DNA of 64,000 nucleotides from Lysobacter solisilvae (GCF_016613535.2 NZ_CP071518.1:1922001-1986000); one strand, 5' to 3'; shown: positions 30,802-41,913, counted from the first letter of the stretch. Notes: generated by a model not told the origin, from the letters alone. Numbers and translations: made by a program.

Positions 30802-31242
30802 ATGAACGACCTCACTCCGCAACAGGCCCGCATCATCGCCCACGGCCTCTACGACCTGGCCAACACCGACGGCGTGCATCCCGCCGAAACCATGCTCGTG
30901 CAGGAGTTCTACGGCGCCGCGCAGGGCGAATTCGGCGGCGCAGGCGACCTCTCGGTGCTGGCCGCAACGCCCTTCGACATCGCCCAGGCCGCGCAGGTGC
31001 TCGACTCGATCGAACTGCGCGGCGTGTTCGTGCATTCATGCGTGCTGCTGGCCTACGCCGACGGCCGTTATTCCGCCGCCGAGCGCGCCCGCGTCGCGGC
31101 GCACGCGCAGGCGCTGGGGCTCTCGGCCGAGCAGCTGGCCACCATCGAGGACGGCGTGAGCGACCATCTGATGCAGCAGATCGCGCGCATCGAGAACATC
31201 GACGCCCTGGGCGAAGTCGCCCGGGAACTCAAGCAGTCCTGA
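30802..31242 (+). CDS. TerB-like protein
   Basis: A 146-residue helical protein without signal peptide. The repeated pattern of an acidic loop before a helix with Glu (ANTDGVHPAETMLVQ, residues about 20-34, and AYADGRYSAAERARVAAHA, about 86-104) is the TerB / DUF533-like pattern that binds metal in tellurite-resistance proteins. TerB-like domains are often found with membrane-stress modules. The ATG at 30802 is 35 bp after the AAA gene; an open extension into that gene is ignored. Last gene of the cluster. Confidence 0.75.
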   Translation: MNDLTPQQARIIAHGLYDLANTDGVHPAETMLVQEFYGAAQGEFGGAGDLSVLAATPFDIAQAAQVLDSIELRGVFVHSCVLLAYADGRYSAAERARVAAHAQALGLSAEQLATIEDGVSDHLMQQIARIENIDALGEVARELKQS

Positions 31243-31285
31243 AGCACACCAAGCCCCCATCCTTCCATCGTCGAAGCGTGCCTGC

Positions 31286-31798
31286 ATGAATCCCAATCCC
31301 CTTGCCTGGTCCTTCCGCGCGCAATGCGCCCTGGGTCTGGCCACCTGCGCCGCACTGCTCGGCTTCGCGTTCTACACGCAGTTCCGCGACGTCAATCCGC
31401 TCGACCCCTGCAATCTGTGCATCCTGCAGCGGGTCGCCTTCGCGGCGACGGCGCTCGCGTTCCTGCTCGGGGCGCTGCACGCGCCCGGCGGGGCCGCGGG
31501 CCGGCGCGTGTACGCGGGACTGGCCCTGCTCGCGTCCGCCGTCGGCGCTGCGATCGCGGCCCGCCATGTCTGGATCACCACGCTGCCCGAGGACGCCCGC
31601 CCCAGCTGCGGCGCGCCGCTTGAATTCATGGTCCAGGCCAGCGGCTATCTCGATGCCGTGCGCAAGGTGCTGACCGGCTCGGGTGAATGCGGCAAGGTCG
31701 ACTGGACGTTCCTGGGCCTGTCGATGCCGGCCTGGAGCTTGGTCTGGTTTGTCGCATTGCTGCTGTGGGCGGGCTACGTGGGATTTCGCCGCCGCTGA
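31286..31798 (+). CDS. dsbB: Disulfide bond formation protein B
   Basis: DsbB reoxidises DsbA using quinone. The 170-residue protein has four hydrophobic segments and both periplasmic Cys pairs: Cys42-Cys45 in DPCNLCILQR and Cys108 with Cys135 (ARPSCGAP and GSGECGKVDW). It starts 43 bp after the TerB-like gene on the same strand, so it may be read through from that cluster, but the function is general. No dsbA in the window. Confidence 0.95.
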   Translation: MNPNPLAWSFRAQCALGLATCAALLGFAFYTQFRDVNPLDPCNLCILQRVAFAATALAFLLGALHAPGGAAGRRVYAGLALLASAVGAAIAARHVWITTLPEDARPSCGAPLEFMVQASGYLDAVRKVLTGSGECGKVDWTFLGLSMPAWSLVWFVALLLWAGYVGFRRR

Positions 31799-31966
31799 CG
31801 GCGCGCCCGCCGTGGCCGCTCGCGCGCGGTCACAGCGATCATGCAAACCGGGAATGAGCGGTTGCGGCTGCAACCGTTGCAGGGCCTGCTTTTCGGGGAC
31901 ATGATGGGGTTCGCTGCATCGCAGCATCCCCTTTCGCCCCCTCCAGGTTTTCAGGTTGCTTTCGCC
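31799..31966 (+). promoter_or_regulatory. Leader region of the DAHP synthase gene with hairpins
   Basis: The 168-bp gap has an inverted repeat cggttgc...gcaaccg (31859-31876 region) and a second gctgc-atc-gcagc element near 31910-31925 flanked by gggg and cccc and followed by tttcg. An attenuator is possible. An open frame from 31841 runs into the gene but lacks Phe/Tyr/Trp runs, so a classical leader peptide is not supported. Confidence 0.25.
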
Positions 31967-33362
31967 ATGTCCGCTTCCGACCGCTCCGTCCGCGCCGTTC
32001 ACCTGCCGTCCGAATGGTCGCCGTCGAGCTGGCGCCAGCGCACCGCGCTGCAGATGCCCACGTATCCCGACGCGACCGAGCTCGAAGGCGTGCTGCAGGA
32101 GCTGCACGCGCTGCCGCCGCTGGTGACGTCCTGGGAGATCCTCGCGCTGCAGAAGCAGGTCGCCGAGGCCCAGGAAGGCAAGCGCTTCCTGCTCCAGGGC
32201 GGCGACTGCGCCGAGGTGTTCGAAGGCTGCACGCCCGAGGTGATTTCCAACCGCCTCAAGGTGCTGCTGCAGATGAGCCTGGTGCTCGTGCATGGCCTGC
32301 GCCTGCCGGTGGTGCGCGTGGGCCGGTTCGCCGGGCAATACGCCAAGCCGCGGTCGGCCGATACCGAGACCATCGACGGCGTCACGCTGCCCAGCTACCG
32401 CGGCGACATGATCAACGCGCCGCCCTTCACCGCGCAGGCGCGCACGCCCGATCCGCGCCGCATGATCAAGGCGCACGCGCGCTCGGCGATGACGATGAAT
32501 TTCGTCCGCTCGCTGATCGACGGCGGTTTCGCCGACCTGCACCATCCCGAGTACTGGAACCTCAGCTGGGTCGGCCATTCACCGCTGGCCGACGAGTACC
32601 AGCGGATGGTCGACGGCGTCGGCGACGCGGTGCGCTTCATGGAGACGCTGTCTGGCAGCGAGGTGCACAACCTCAACCGGGTCGACTTCTACACCTCGCA
32701 CGAGGCACTGCTGTTGCCCTACGAGGAATCGCAGACGCGGCAGGTGCCGCGCCAGTGGGGCTGGTTCAACCTCAGCACGCACTTCCCGTGGATCGGCATG
32801 CGCACCGCACAGCTCGACGGCGCGCACATCGAATACTTCCGCGGCATCCGCAATCCGGTCGGCCTGAAGATCGGTCCCTCGGTGACGCCGGACCAGCTGC
32901 TGCGCGTGGTCGACGTGCTCAATCCGAACGACGAGCCCGGCCGACTGACGCTGATCCACCGCATGGGCGCCGCAGCCATCGCCGACCGCCTGCCGGCGCT
33001 GCTGGAGGCCGTGAAGCGCGAAGGCCGCCGCGTGCTGTGGATCTGCGATCCGATGCACGGCAACACCGAGAGCACCAGCAACGGCTACAAGACCCGCCGC
33101 TTCGCCAACATCCGCGGCGAACTCGAGCAGGCCTTCGACCTGCACGCCGCGGCCGGCACGCGCCTGGGCGGCGTCCACCCTGGAGCTGACCGGCGAAGAT
33201 GTCACCGAATGCCTCGGCGGTGCGCGCGAGCTCACCGAAACCGACCTGGAACGCGCCTACCTCACCTGCGTCGATCCGCGCCTGAACTACGAGCAGGCGA
33301 TGGAGATCGCGATGCTGATCGTCCGCAAGCAGGCGCGCCTGGGGATGCCTGGCGGCGGGTAG
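31967..33362 (+). CDS. Class II DAHP synthase (one apparent frameshift)
   Basis: 3-deoxy-7-phosphoheptulonate synthase catalyses the first step of the shikimate pathway from PEP and erythrose 4-phosphate. The plant/Xanthomonas-type class II enzyme is recognised from LLQGGDCAEVF, VVRVGRFAGQYAKPRS, ARSAMTMNFVRS and ICDPMHGNT. After GTRLGGVH an extra C (caccctggag for cacctggag, 33178-33180) shifts the frame; the correct end (ELTGEDVTECLGGARELTE ... GMPGGG) continues to the TAG at 33360-33362. Corrected length is 464 residues, the family size. The start at 31967 gives MSASDRSVRAVH. Confidence 0.92.
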
Positions 33363-33370
33363 GGCAGGGC

Positions 33371-33389
33371 GGAGGCGTGGCGCGCCTCC
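33371..33389. terminator. Hairpin between convergent genes
   Basis: A 7-bp perfect stem (ggaggcg / cgcctcc) with a 5-nt loop lies just after the DAHP synthase; a second stem (acccgcg / cgcgggt, 33466-33483) lies just after the amidase on the other strand. Neither has a T-run. Confidence 0.35.
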
Positions 33390-33500
33390 ACGCGTTGTGC
33401 GGTTCTGGCTGCTTTCTTTGCGAAGCAGCGGCGGCGAAACCATTTGCTGCCGCAGTGGCTCGGCGACCCGCGCGAACGCGGGTCGTCGGCGAACACCTGG

Positions 33501-35125
33501 CTACTGCTTGGCCAGCGTCGGCAGAAACGTCGGTGCCTTGCGCGCCCGCGTCCTCTGCTCGAAGGCGTAGCCCAGCTGCAGCAGCTTCGGTTCGCTCCAC
33601 GCAGTGCCCATGAAGACCACGCCCAGCGGCAGGCCCCCGGCTGTCTCCCATCGGAACAGTGAGGCTCGGATACCCCGCCACGGCCGCGGCGCCGTACCCG
33701 GCCGGCACGGAGGGGTCGCCCACCGCCTGGTTGACCGTCCACGCCGGGGCCATCGTCGGCGCGATCAGCGCATCCAGCCGCTGTTCGCCCAGCGCGGCGT
33801 CGATGCCCTCGACACCGGCCATGCGGCGGATGGCGCTGCGCGTGTCCAGGTAGACCGGATCGCCGAGTTCACCCTTGGCGTTGGCCAACTCGAACAGGTC
33901 CTGCCCGAAGTGCGGCATTTCCTTGCCGGCATGGCGCTTGTTGAATTCGATCAGCTGCGCCAGCGTGCGCACGGGGGCCTGCTGTCGTGCGAGGTAGTGC
34001 TCCAGTCCGTACTTGAACTCGTACAGCAGCACGTCCAGTTCGCCGGCGCTCCACTGGCCTTCGGTCGGGATCCGCGCGTCGACGACCACCGCACCGGCCG
34101 CGCGCATCGTGGCGATCGCGCGTTCCATGGCGGCGTCGATGTCGGGGTTGACGCCCATCTTGTCGCGCAACACGCCGATGCGTGCGCCGCGCAGGCCATC
34201 GGCGCGCAGGTGCTGCGGGTAATCGAACACCGCCCGACCCACGCTGTGGCCGGTGAGCGGATCGGCTTCGTCGCGCCCGACCATCGCCGCCAGCAGGATC
34301 GCGGCGTCAGTCACGCTGCGCGCCATCGGGCCCGGCGTGTCCTGGCTGTTGGAAATCGGGATGATCCCGTTGCGGCTGACCAGGCCCACCGTCGGTTTCA
34401 GGCCGACCAGGCCGGCGACCGACGCCGGGCACAGGATGCTGCCGTCGGTTTCGGTGCCGACGCCGGCACCTGCGAGGCTGGCCGCGATCGCGCTGCCGGT
34501 GCCGGAGCTCGAGCCACAAGGGCTGCGGTCGAGGACGTAGGGATTGCGGGTCAGGCCGCCGCGTGCGCTCCAGCCCGACGTCGAACGGGTGGAACGGAAA
34601 TTCGCCCATTCGCTCAGGTTGGTCTTGCCCAGGATGACCGCGCCGGCGGCGCGCAGTCGCTGCACCACGAATGCGTCCTGCCGCGGCTTGTGCGAAGCCA
34701 GGGCGAGCGAGCCGGCGGAATTCACCATCGGCGTGGCGTCGATGTTGTCCTTGAGCAGGATCGGAATGCCGTGCAGCGGCCCGCGCACGCGCCCGGCGCG
34801 GCGCTCGGCATCGCGCGCGTGCGCTTCGCTGAGGGCTTCGGGATTGAGTTCGATCACCGCATTGAGCGTGGGACCCGCATCATCGATCCGGGCGATGCGG
34901 TCCCAGGTAGGCGCGCGTCAGCGTGCTGCTGTCCAGTTCCCCCGCCCGCATCCGCGCGGCCAGCGTCGAGATGTCCACTTCGGTGACGTCCAAGCTGGCC
35001 TTGGGCGCTTGCGGCGCCCCGGACAGGCCCAGGCGGTCGCAACTGGCCGACAGGGCCAACAGGGGCAGGACCATCGCCGCGACCAGCAGGCGGCTGCGGC
35101 CGTGGAGACGGCTCGGATTCGACAT
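33501..35125 (-). CDS. Exported amidase-signature enzyme (two apparent frameshifts)
   Basis: An amidase-signature hydrolase. The catalytic Lys is in PILLKDNID, the cis-Ser in CGSSSGTGSA and the Ser nucleophile in TETDGSI. The N-terminus (MSNPSRLHGR then LLVAAMVLPLLALSASC) is a lipoprotein-type signal with Cys after LSAS. Two breaks separate the pieces: an extra base in ccc at 34902-34904 (the text should read TRAYLDRIARIDDAGP) and one in ccccc at 33634-33638 (should continue LPLGVVFMGTAWSEPKLLQLGYAF). Correcting both gives about 540 residues ending LPTLAKQ. The natural substrate is unknown. It converges with the DAHP synthase gene. Confidence 0.88.
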
Positions 35126-35325
35126 CGGTTTTTCCCCGGACATGCAGTGCATGGCCGCGCCAGGCGCGGACGCGGCAGCATGGCGCGGCGCGTGACGTGC
35201 AGACAAGGGGCGGGGGGAGGGGGCAAGCGTGTCGGTCGTCACGCTGCCGCGAAATCACGCGGCCTGCGGTTCGGCAGGGCCGATGAGCGGTGGCGCGGCC
35301 CGTCACTGCCGCGCGCGCGAGCCCG

Positions 35326-35715
35326 TCAGGCGCGCCGGACGAACCAGGGAATGCTGGAGCGCGCGAACAGTAGCGAGGCGCCGCCGACATGCAGCAGCAG
35401 GGGCAGCAGGCCGAGCAGCTGGACGGAAGTGGACTCCACCGCCAGCAGGGCCGGCAATGCGCGCGCCAGCCCCATCACCACCATCAGCGCGCAGACCCAG
35501 CGCGCCCAGTTGTGTCCGCGCCAGATGGCCACCAGCACGCCACCCATGACCAGGAAGCCGATCGACAGCACGGCGTGGATGAGTGTCACCAGCGGCGCGG
35601 GCGGGATCCTCTGCAGGATCTGCAGGGAGAACAGCAGCACGCTCGACAGTCCGACCGCCAGCATCAGCACCGCGATCACCACGGTACGGGGTCGGAATGG
35701 TGTCGAAGCTTTCAT
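35326..35715 (-). CDS. Small integral membrane protein
   Basis: This 129-residue protein has four hydrophobic segments (TVVIAVLMLAVGLSSVLLF, TLIHAVLSIGFLVMGGVLVAI, WVCALMVVMGLARALPALLA, LLGLLPLLLHVGGASLLFA) and no recognised motif. It lies 16 bp downstream of another membrane-protein gene on the same strand, so the two probably form an operon. The 200 bp between it and the amidase start hold nothing that I recognise. Confidence 0.7.
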   Translation of the reverse strand: MKASTPFRPRTVVIAVLMLAVGLSSVLLFSLQILQRIPPAPLVTLIHAVLSIGFLVMGGVLVAIWRGHNWARWVCALMVVMGLARALPALLAVESTSVQLLGLLPLLLHVGGASLLFARSSIPWFVRRA

Positions 35716-35731
35716 GGCGTCGGTCCGTGCC

Positions 35732-36295
35732 TCAGGCGTGGCGGGAGGACTGCAGGTCGTATCCGTGCATCGTGGCGGGTGGCGACGACGCGCGGCTGGC
35801 CCGACGCCGCGTCATCAGGTCGCGTGCCAGCACCCAGACCACCCACACGTTGACCACCAGCACGCCGACCAGCAGGGCGCCCGGGTGGACGACCAGCGCA
35901 TACAGGTCGAACGGCAGGTACACGGCCGCGCCGATGCAGCCCAGCCACGAAGCCCACGCGCGACCACGCCACAGGCCCAGCGCCTCGACCAGGCGCATGG
36001 CGGCGTAGAGCACGGCGATGCCGGCGGCGAGGTGGATCGAATCGGGATTGAGCGCCTGCGACAGCGTCGCGATGGCTTCGTCGCGGGCGTCCAGGCCCAG
36101 CGCGGCGGCGGCGGTGTGGACCCACCCGCGCAGCACCAGCGGGCCGATCATTTCCAGCCCACCGGCGGCCAGCAGGGCGAGCACGCCCTTGAAGAACTCG
36201 AACAGCGCGACCGCGTGCAGGCCCGTCCGGGCCTGCGTGGCGGTGGCCGGGACCTCGCACAGGGCGAGGTCCGGCACGGGACCCATCATCGTCAC
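35732..36295 (-). CDS. DUF2127-like membrane protein
   Basis: A 187-residue protein with about four TM segments. GLHAVALFEFFKGVLALLAAGGLE near the N-terminus and IAVLYAAMRLVEALGLWRGR, ASWLGCIGAAVYLPFDLYAL in the middle fit the DUF2127 family of predicted membrane proteins, whose function is not known. It lies between typA (upstream, same strand, 28 bp) and the small four-TM protein, so read-through from typA is possible. Confidence 0.75.
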   Translation of the reverse strand: MTMMGPVPDLALCEVPATATQARTGLHAVALFEFFKGVLALLAAGGLEMIGPLVLRGWVHTAAAALGLDARDEAIATLSQALNPDSIHLAAGIAVLYAAMRLVEALGLWRGRAWASWLGCIGAAVYLPFDLYALVVHPGALLVGVLVVNVWVVWVLARDLMTRRRASRASSPPATMHGYDLQSSRHA

Positions 36296-36323
36296 CGCGT
36301 CACAGCGTCCGATGCAACGGCGA

Positions 36324-38153
<1,830 letters not shown>

Positions 38154-38204
38154 GCGGGGATGGGCACCGGGGAACGGCGCCTGGGCAGCGGAAGGAAGCC
38201 GAAA

Positions 38205-38210
38205 ATTATA
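38205..38210 (-). promoter_or_regulatory. Putative -10 element of typA
   Basis: On the minus strand the sequence reads TATAAT, about 50 nt before the typA start. No good -35 is seen at 17 nt. Confidence 0.45.
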
Positions 38211-38290
38211 GCCCGGACCGGGTACCCGCGTCCCGTCTCCCCGGCGGCCTGCGGTATCCTTCCCTGAATGTCCCGGCCCGAGGCCCTCCC

Positions 38291-38527
38291 ATGACGCGCA
38301 TCCGGACCGGATGGAAGCCGCCCCTGTGGCTGCTGGCGGTCGACGCGGTCGGTATCGTCCTGTTGGGCCTGGGCCTGTTCATGCAGTACAACCCGCAGGC
38401 CCCGCTGGCCCAGGGTGCGCTGGCGGTGCTGAGGCTGCCCCTGCTCGTGGCCGGTGGTGCGGCCTGCCTGCTGGGTGCGCTCGCGGCCGCCTGGCTGGCC
38501 GTGGCCCACCTGCGCCAGGTGTCCTGA
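38291..38527 (+). CDS. Small two-TM protein
   Basis: A 78-residue open frame starting MTRIRTGWKPPLWLLAVDAVG with two clear hydrophobic helices (VDAVGIVLLGLGLFMQY and LPLLVAGGAACLLGALAAAW). No family was recognised. It sits between typA (divergent) and ppiB (same strand, 93 bp). The membrane pattern, positive-inside N-terminus and position support a real gene, though a chance frame cannot be excluded. Confidence 0.6.
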   Translation: MTRIRTGWKPPLWLLAVDAVGIVLLGLGLFMQYNPQAPLAQGALAVLRLPLLVAGGAACLLGALAAAWLAVAHLRQVS

Positions 38528-38620
38528 ACAGGCCGTCGGCTACATGCTTCCCGCTGTCCCGGGCCGCGCCGAGCTGAATGGTGCGCCCAGTTCCAACCAT
38601 CCCCCGCAAGGAGTATCCCG

Positions 38621-39115
38621 ATGTCCCTGATTGCCAATTTCGAGACCGACCGCGGCCTGATCCGCGTCGAACTGGCCGCCGACAAGGCGCCCCTGACCGT
38701 CGCCAACTTCGTCAACCTGGCCCAGCGCGGCTATTACGACGGCCTGAAGTTCCACCGCGTCATCAACGATTTCATGGTCCAGGGTGGCTGCCCGCTGGGC
38801 ACCGGCACCGGCGGCCCGGGCTACAAGTTCGAGGACGAGGCCAACAACGGCCTGGGCCACGAGCGCGGCGTGCTGTCGATGGCCAATGCCGGCCCGAACA
38901 CCAACGGCAGCCAGTTCTTCATCACCCACGTGCCCTGCGGCTGGCTGGACGGCAAGCACACCGTCTTCGGCAAGGTCCTGGAAGGCATGGACGTGGTGGA
39001 CAACATCAAGCAGAGCGACCACATCAACAAGATCCGCATCGAAGGCGACGCCGACGCCGCCCTGGCCGCCAAGGCCGACCGCGTGGCCGAGTGGAACCGG
39101 ATCCTGGCCGCCTGA
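38621..39115 (+). CDS. ppiB: Cytoplasmic peptidyl-prolyl cis-trans isomerase (cyclophilin)
   Basis: A 164-residue cyclophilin that isomerises Xaa-Pro bonds. The catalytic region [13 protein letters not shown] and the [11 protein letters not shown] motif are intact, with the usual W at [14 protein letters not shown]. There is no signal peptide, so it is the cytoplasmic PpiB type. The ATG follows aaggag. A strong terminator follows the gene. Confidence 0.96.
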   Translation: MSLIANFETDRGLIRVELAADKAPLTVANFVNLAQRGYYDGLKFHRVINDFMVQGGCPLGTGTGGPGYKFEDEANNGLGHERGVLSMANAGPNTNGSQFFITHVPCGWLDGKHTVFGKVLEGMDVVDNIKQSDHINKIRIEGDADAALAAKADRVAEWNRILAA

Positions 39116-39177
39116 TTCGCGGCCTGGTCAGCGGTAAAGATCAGCGGTAGCGATCAGCTCCGACGATCCGCGGTAAC

Positions 39178-39207
39178 CAGACGGGGCGCCCTGCGGCGCC
39201 CCGTCTG
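39178..39207. terminator. Bidirectional terminator between ppiB and the lipoprotein gene
   Basis: A perfect 13-bp inverted repeat (cagacggggcgcc / ggcgccccgtctg) with a ctgc loop followed by cattt. It lies between convergent genes and may serve both. Confidence 0.7.
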
Positions 39208-39233
39208 CATTTCCGGTCCCGGCGGCGCGCGCT

Positions 39234-39839
39234 TCAGTTGGCGCCCTGGTTGAACCGCATCCCGTCCAGCATCGCGTTGACCGAGGCCACGTCGCGGCCG
39301 TGGTAGTGCTCCTTGGGCGCCATCCATACCAGCACCGTCAGGCGGCCCTCGCGCTCGGCCACGGCCGCGGTCCCTTCGTAGATCAGGCCATCGGGGTTGG
39401 TCATGCGCAGGTCGAAGCGCACGCCTTCCACCGTGCCGAAGCGATGCGGCCGCAGGCCGCTGGCGTCCACGCCCACCCATTGCTGGTCGGCCAGCCCATC
39501 CACCACGAGCTGCTGCAGTTCATCCAGCCGCATGCCCACGCGGTACCACGGGCCGTCCGGACGCGAGCGCCGCTCGCGCGCGAGCTGGAACACGTGCTCG
39601 CCAGGCTTGACCCGGGAATACACCAGCAGCCGGTTCAGCAGCACCCCGTCGACGGTCCACAGTTCCTGGCGGTGCGACTTGATGCGCGCCCAGTCGAGCG
39701 GCGTCTCCAGCGTCATGTCGAACACCTCGGTCTCGCCCTTGACCTGCAGCCGGCCCCCCGGCCCCGAGGCGCAGGCCGCGAGCAGGGCGAATACGAGCGA
39801 CAGCAGCAGCGCGCGAGCGCGCGGGGTGGTCAACATCAT
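39234..39839 (-). CDS. Putative lipoprotein
   Basis: A 201-residue protein starting MMLTTPRARALLLSLVFALLAACASG. The lipobox LAAC fits a lipoprotein signal. The remainder (LQVKGETEVFDMTLETPLDW...) is a soluble beta-rich domain I do not recognise. Its start overlaps the stop of the M48 protease gene (ATGA), so it is co-translated with it. The open frame extends upstream inside the protease gene, which I ignore. Confidence 0.8.
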   Translation of the reverse strand: MMLTTPRARALLLSLVFALLAACASGPGGRLQVKGETEVFDMTLETPLDWARIKSHRQELWTVDGVLLNRLLVYSRVKPGEHVFQLARERRSRPDGPWYRVGMRLDELQQLVVDGLADQQWVGVDASGLRPHRFGTVEGVRFDLRMTNPDGLIYEGTAAVAEREGRLTVLVWMAPKEHYHGRDVASVNAMLDGMRFNQGAN

Positions 39840-41005
39840 CGGGGAGACTCCATCCGGGTCACGTAATGCTGCACCACGGCCGCGTCGTCGGCCTGGGGCG
39901 CCAGGGTGAGGTAGCGGCGCAGCGACACGACGGCCGCGGCGGTCTGGCCTTTCTCGCGCAGCTGCATGCCGTGTTCGCGCCAGGCCGCGGGCGGCGCGCC
40001 GGGCTGCGTGGTGGCGCGCGCGAACAGCGTCGCGGCCCGGGCGGCGTCGTCCTTGTGGTTGCGGCGGCGGTGGGCCTCGCCGAGGTAATAGGTGTAGAGG
40101 CCCTTGTACTCGGGCGCCGCGTCGGCCTCCAGCTCGGTGAACACCTGCACGGTCATGTCGTAGGTGCGGCGGGAGAGCTCGCCGGCCATCCATTTTTCCT
40201 GGAAGGGCGCCATCGCGGCGCGGTACTCGGCCAAGTGCGTGATGGCGGTGCCGGACGCCGGAATCGCCGCCGCCGCGGCGCGGATGTCGGCGATGCGTTC
40301 TTCGCTCTGCGGGTGGCTGGCGAACACCACGCGGTTGCGATGGGTGCGGTCGGCCTGTTCCTCGCGGCGCAGCCGTTCCCAGACGCGCACGCCGGCCTGC
40401 GGGTCGTAGCCCTGCGCGACCGCCGTGGCGAAGCCCAGCGCGTCGGCCTCGCGCTCGTTGTCGCGCGACTGCTTGAACAGCGTGCCGATCCCGCCCAGTG
40501 CCGCCAGCTCACCGGCGATGGGCACGCCGAAGGTCAGCGTCACCAGCCCGAAGGTATTGAGGAACGCGCTGGTGCGCTTGGCCGAGTTCCAGCCCTCCAG
40601 CGAGTGCCGGGCCTTGTAGTGGGCGAACTCGTGGCCCAGCACCACCGCCAGTTCCGACTCGTCGCGCATGCGCAGCAGCGCGCCGGTGAACAGCAGGGTG
40701 GCGCCGTTGGGGGCCATCGATGCGTTGAACACCGGCACGTCGACGATGTAGACGCGCATCTCCTTGCAATGGGGGCCGGCCACCTTGCACACCACGTCTT
40801 CCACGTAGGCCTGCAGGGAGGCGTCGCGCACGACATAGGGCGACTGGCGGATCTGCTTTTCCGCCTGGTCCATGCCGTACCACAGCTCGGCCTCGGTCGT
40901 GCCGGGGGCGGGGCGCTGGCCCGGTTGCAGGTGGGCCAGCGGCGGCGCCGCGCCGGCCGTGCCGGCGAAGAAGAGGGACAGCGCAAGGCTCAGTTTCCGG
41001 ACCAT
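39836..41005 (-). CDS. Exported M48-family metalloprotease with C-terminal helical repeats
   Basis: A 389-residue protein with a signal peptide (LSLALSLFFAGTAGA). The zinc site is complete: HEFAH at residues 125-129 and Glu184 in NEREADALG. After the protease domain, a helical region (residues about 260-385) resembles TPR-like repeats. BepA/LoiP-type M48 proteases act in outer-membrane protein quality control; the same role is likely but not proven here. It is the middle gene of a three-gene - strand operon. Confidence 0.9.
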   Translation of the reverse strand: MVRKLSLALSLFFAGTAGAAPPLAHLQPGQRPAPGTTEAELWYGMDQAEKQIRQSPYVVRDASLQAYVEDVVCKVAGPHCKEMRVYIVDVPVFNASMAPNGATLLFTGALLRMRDESELAVVLGHEFAHYKARHSLEGWNSAKRTSAFLNTFGLVTLTFGVPIAGELAALGGIGTLFKQSRDNEREADALGFATAVAQGYDPQAGVRVWERLRREEQADRTHRNRVVFASHPQSEERIADIRAAAAAIPASGTAITHLAEYRAAMAPFQEKWMAGELSRRTYDMTVQVFTELEADAAPEYKGLYTYYLGEAHRRRNHKDDAARAATLFARATTQPGAPPAAWREHGMQLREKGQTAAAVVSLRRYLTLAPQADDAAVVQHYVTRMESPR

Positions 41006-41129
41006 GGCGATCTACCTGCGTGACCTGGGACGGGCACCACTGACAGGGTCAGTGGCGGTGTCGCCGCGTGCCCCGGGAACATCGGCGTCACGAGGGCATT
41101 CTCGGACGGGCAGGGCAGGAATGCGTGAT

Positions 41130-41913
41130 TTACAGCGGCAGTTTCCGCAGCATTCGCTGAACCGTTTCCTCGGCGCCCTTCTGGTCGCGCAGGTCGCCGG
41201 ACTGGTTGGCCAGCAGGTTGTACCAGACGACCTGGCCGGTCCGCAGATCGACCAGGGTCGCCACGCCCACCTAGGCGCCGCCCCCGATGTCCATGTAGCC
41301 GCCCAGCGCCACCCCGACGACGATGCCCAGCACGCGCAGGGCCGTGCGGCCGCTGCTGGCGTAACTGTCGCGGACATAGGTGAACAGGGCGTAGTCCGCG
41401 CCCGTGGCCTCGCGCAGCGCCGCCACGCCCGGACCCAGGCTCCAGTCCATCCGGCTGCGGCCGTGGCTGTCGCGCTTGGTGGCCAGGCCACTGCCGCCGA
41501 CCGTGTACTGCGTGATGCTGATCGCCACCGCCTGGTTCAGGCGCAGGATCTGGCCCAGCTGGGAGGCCGGATCCAGGTCGTCGGCGACGTCGTAATCCGG
41601 CTTGAGCTCCACGTTGCGCCCCCGCCAGCTGGGCGTGCACCTGCTGCGGGAAAAGTCTGCGCGCGGCCTCGGACCATTCCCGGCGCGGCTCCTGCATGCC
41701 GCCGGCGGTCAGCAGGGACAGTTCGATGTCCGGTTCGACCAGCACGATGCTGCCGTCCACGCGGACCAGATGGCCACCGCTGTCGGTGGCGATCCGGGTG
41801 CGGTTGGCGGCGTCGGCCGGGGCTGCCGGCAGGCACAGGGCCAGCGCGAGCGCGATGCCTGCGCCGAAGGCCAGGAAGGGACGCCCCGTGCGTCCGCGGA
41901 ACACTGCATTCAT
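41130..41913 (-). pseudogene. Exported protein, broken by one frameshift and one in-frame stop
   Basis: The gene starts at 41913 after gggggag with a signal peptide (AGIALALALCLPAAPADAA). The frame is lost in the run ccccc at 41619-41623; removing one base restores ...QLAGRNVELKPDYDVADD. Later an in-frame TAG (41271-41273) follows YMDIGGGA, after which the protein continues VGVATLVDLRTGQVVWYN to the TAA at 41130. TGG to TAG is the simplest explanation. Corrected length is about 260 residues. The layout recalls CsgG/DUF-type assembly lipoproteins, but I cannot name a family. First gene of the M48 operon. Confidence 0.65.

Noticed and set aside
22067..31242. Classical psp operon or classical ter (tellurite) operon
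   Set aside because: No pspF, pspB, pspC, terC, terD or terE family gene is present; only a PspA-like and a TerB-like protein.
31841..31966. Leader peptide or N-terminal extension of the DAHP synthase
   Set aside because: The frame has no aromatic-codon run and the extension does not look like class II enzymes; 31967 fits better.
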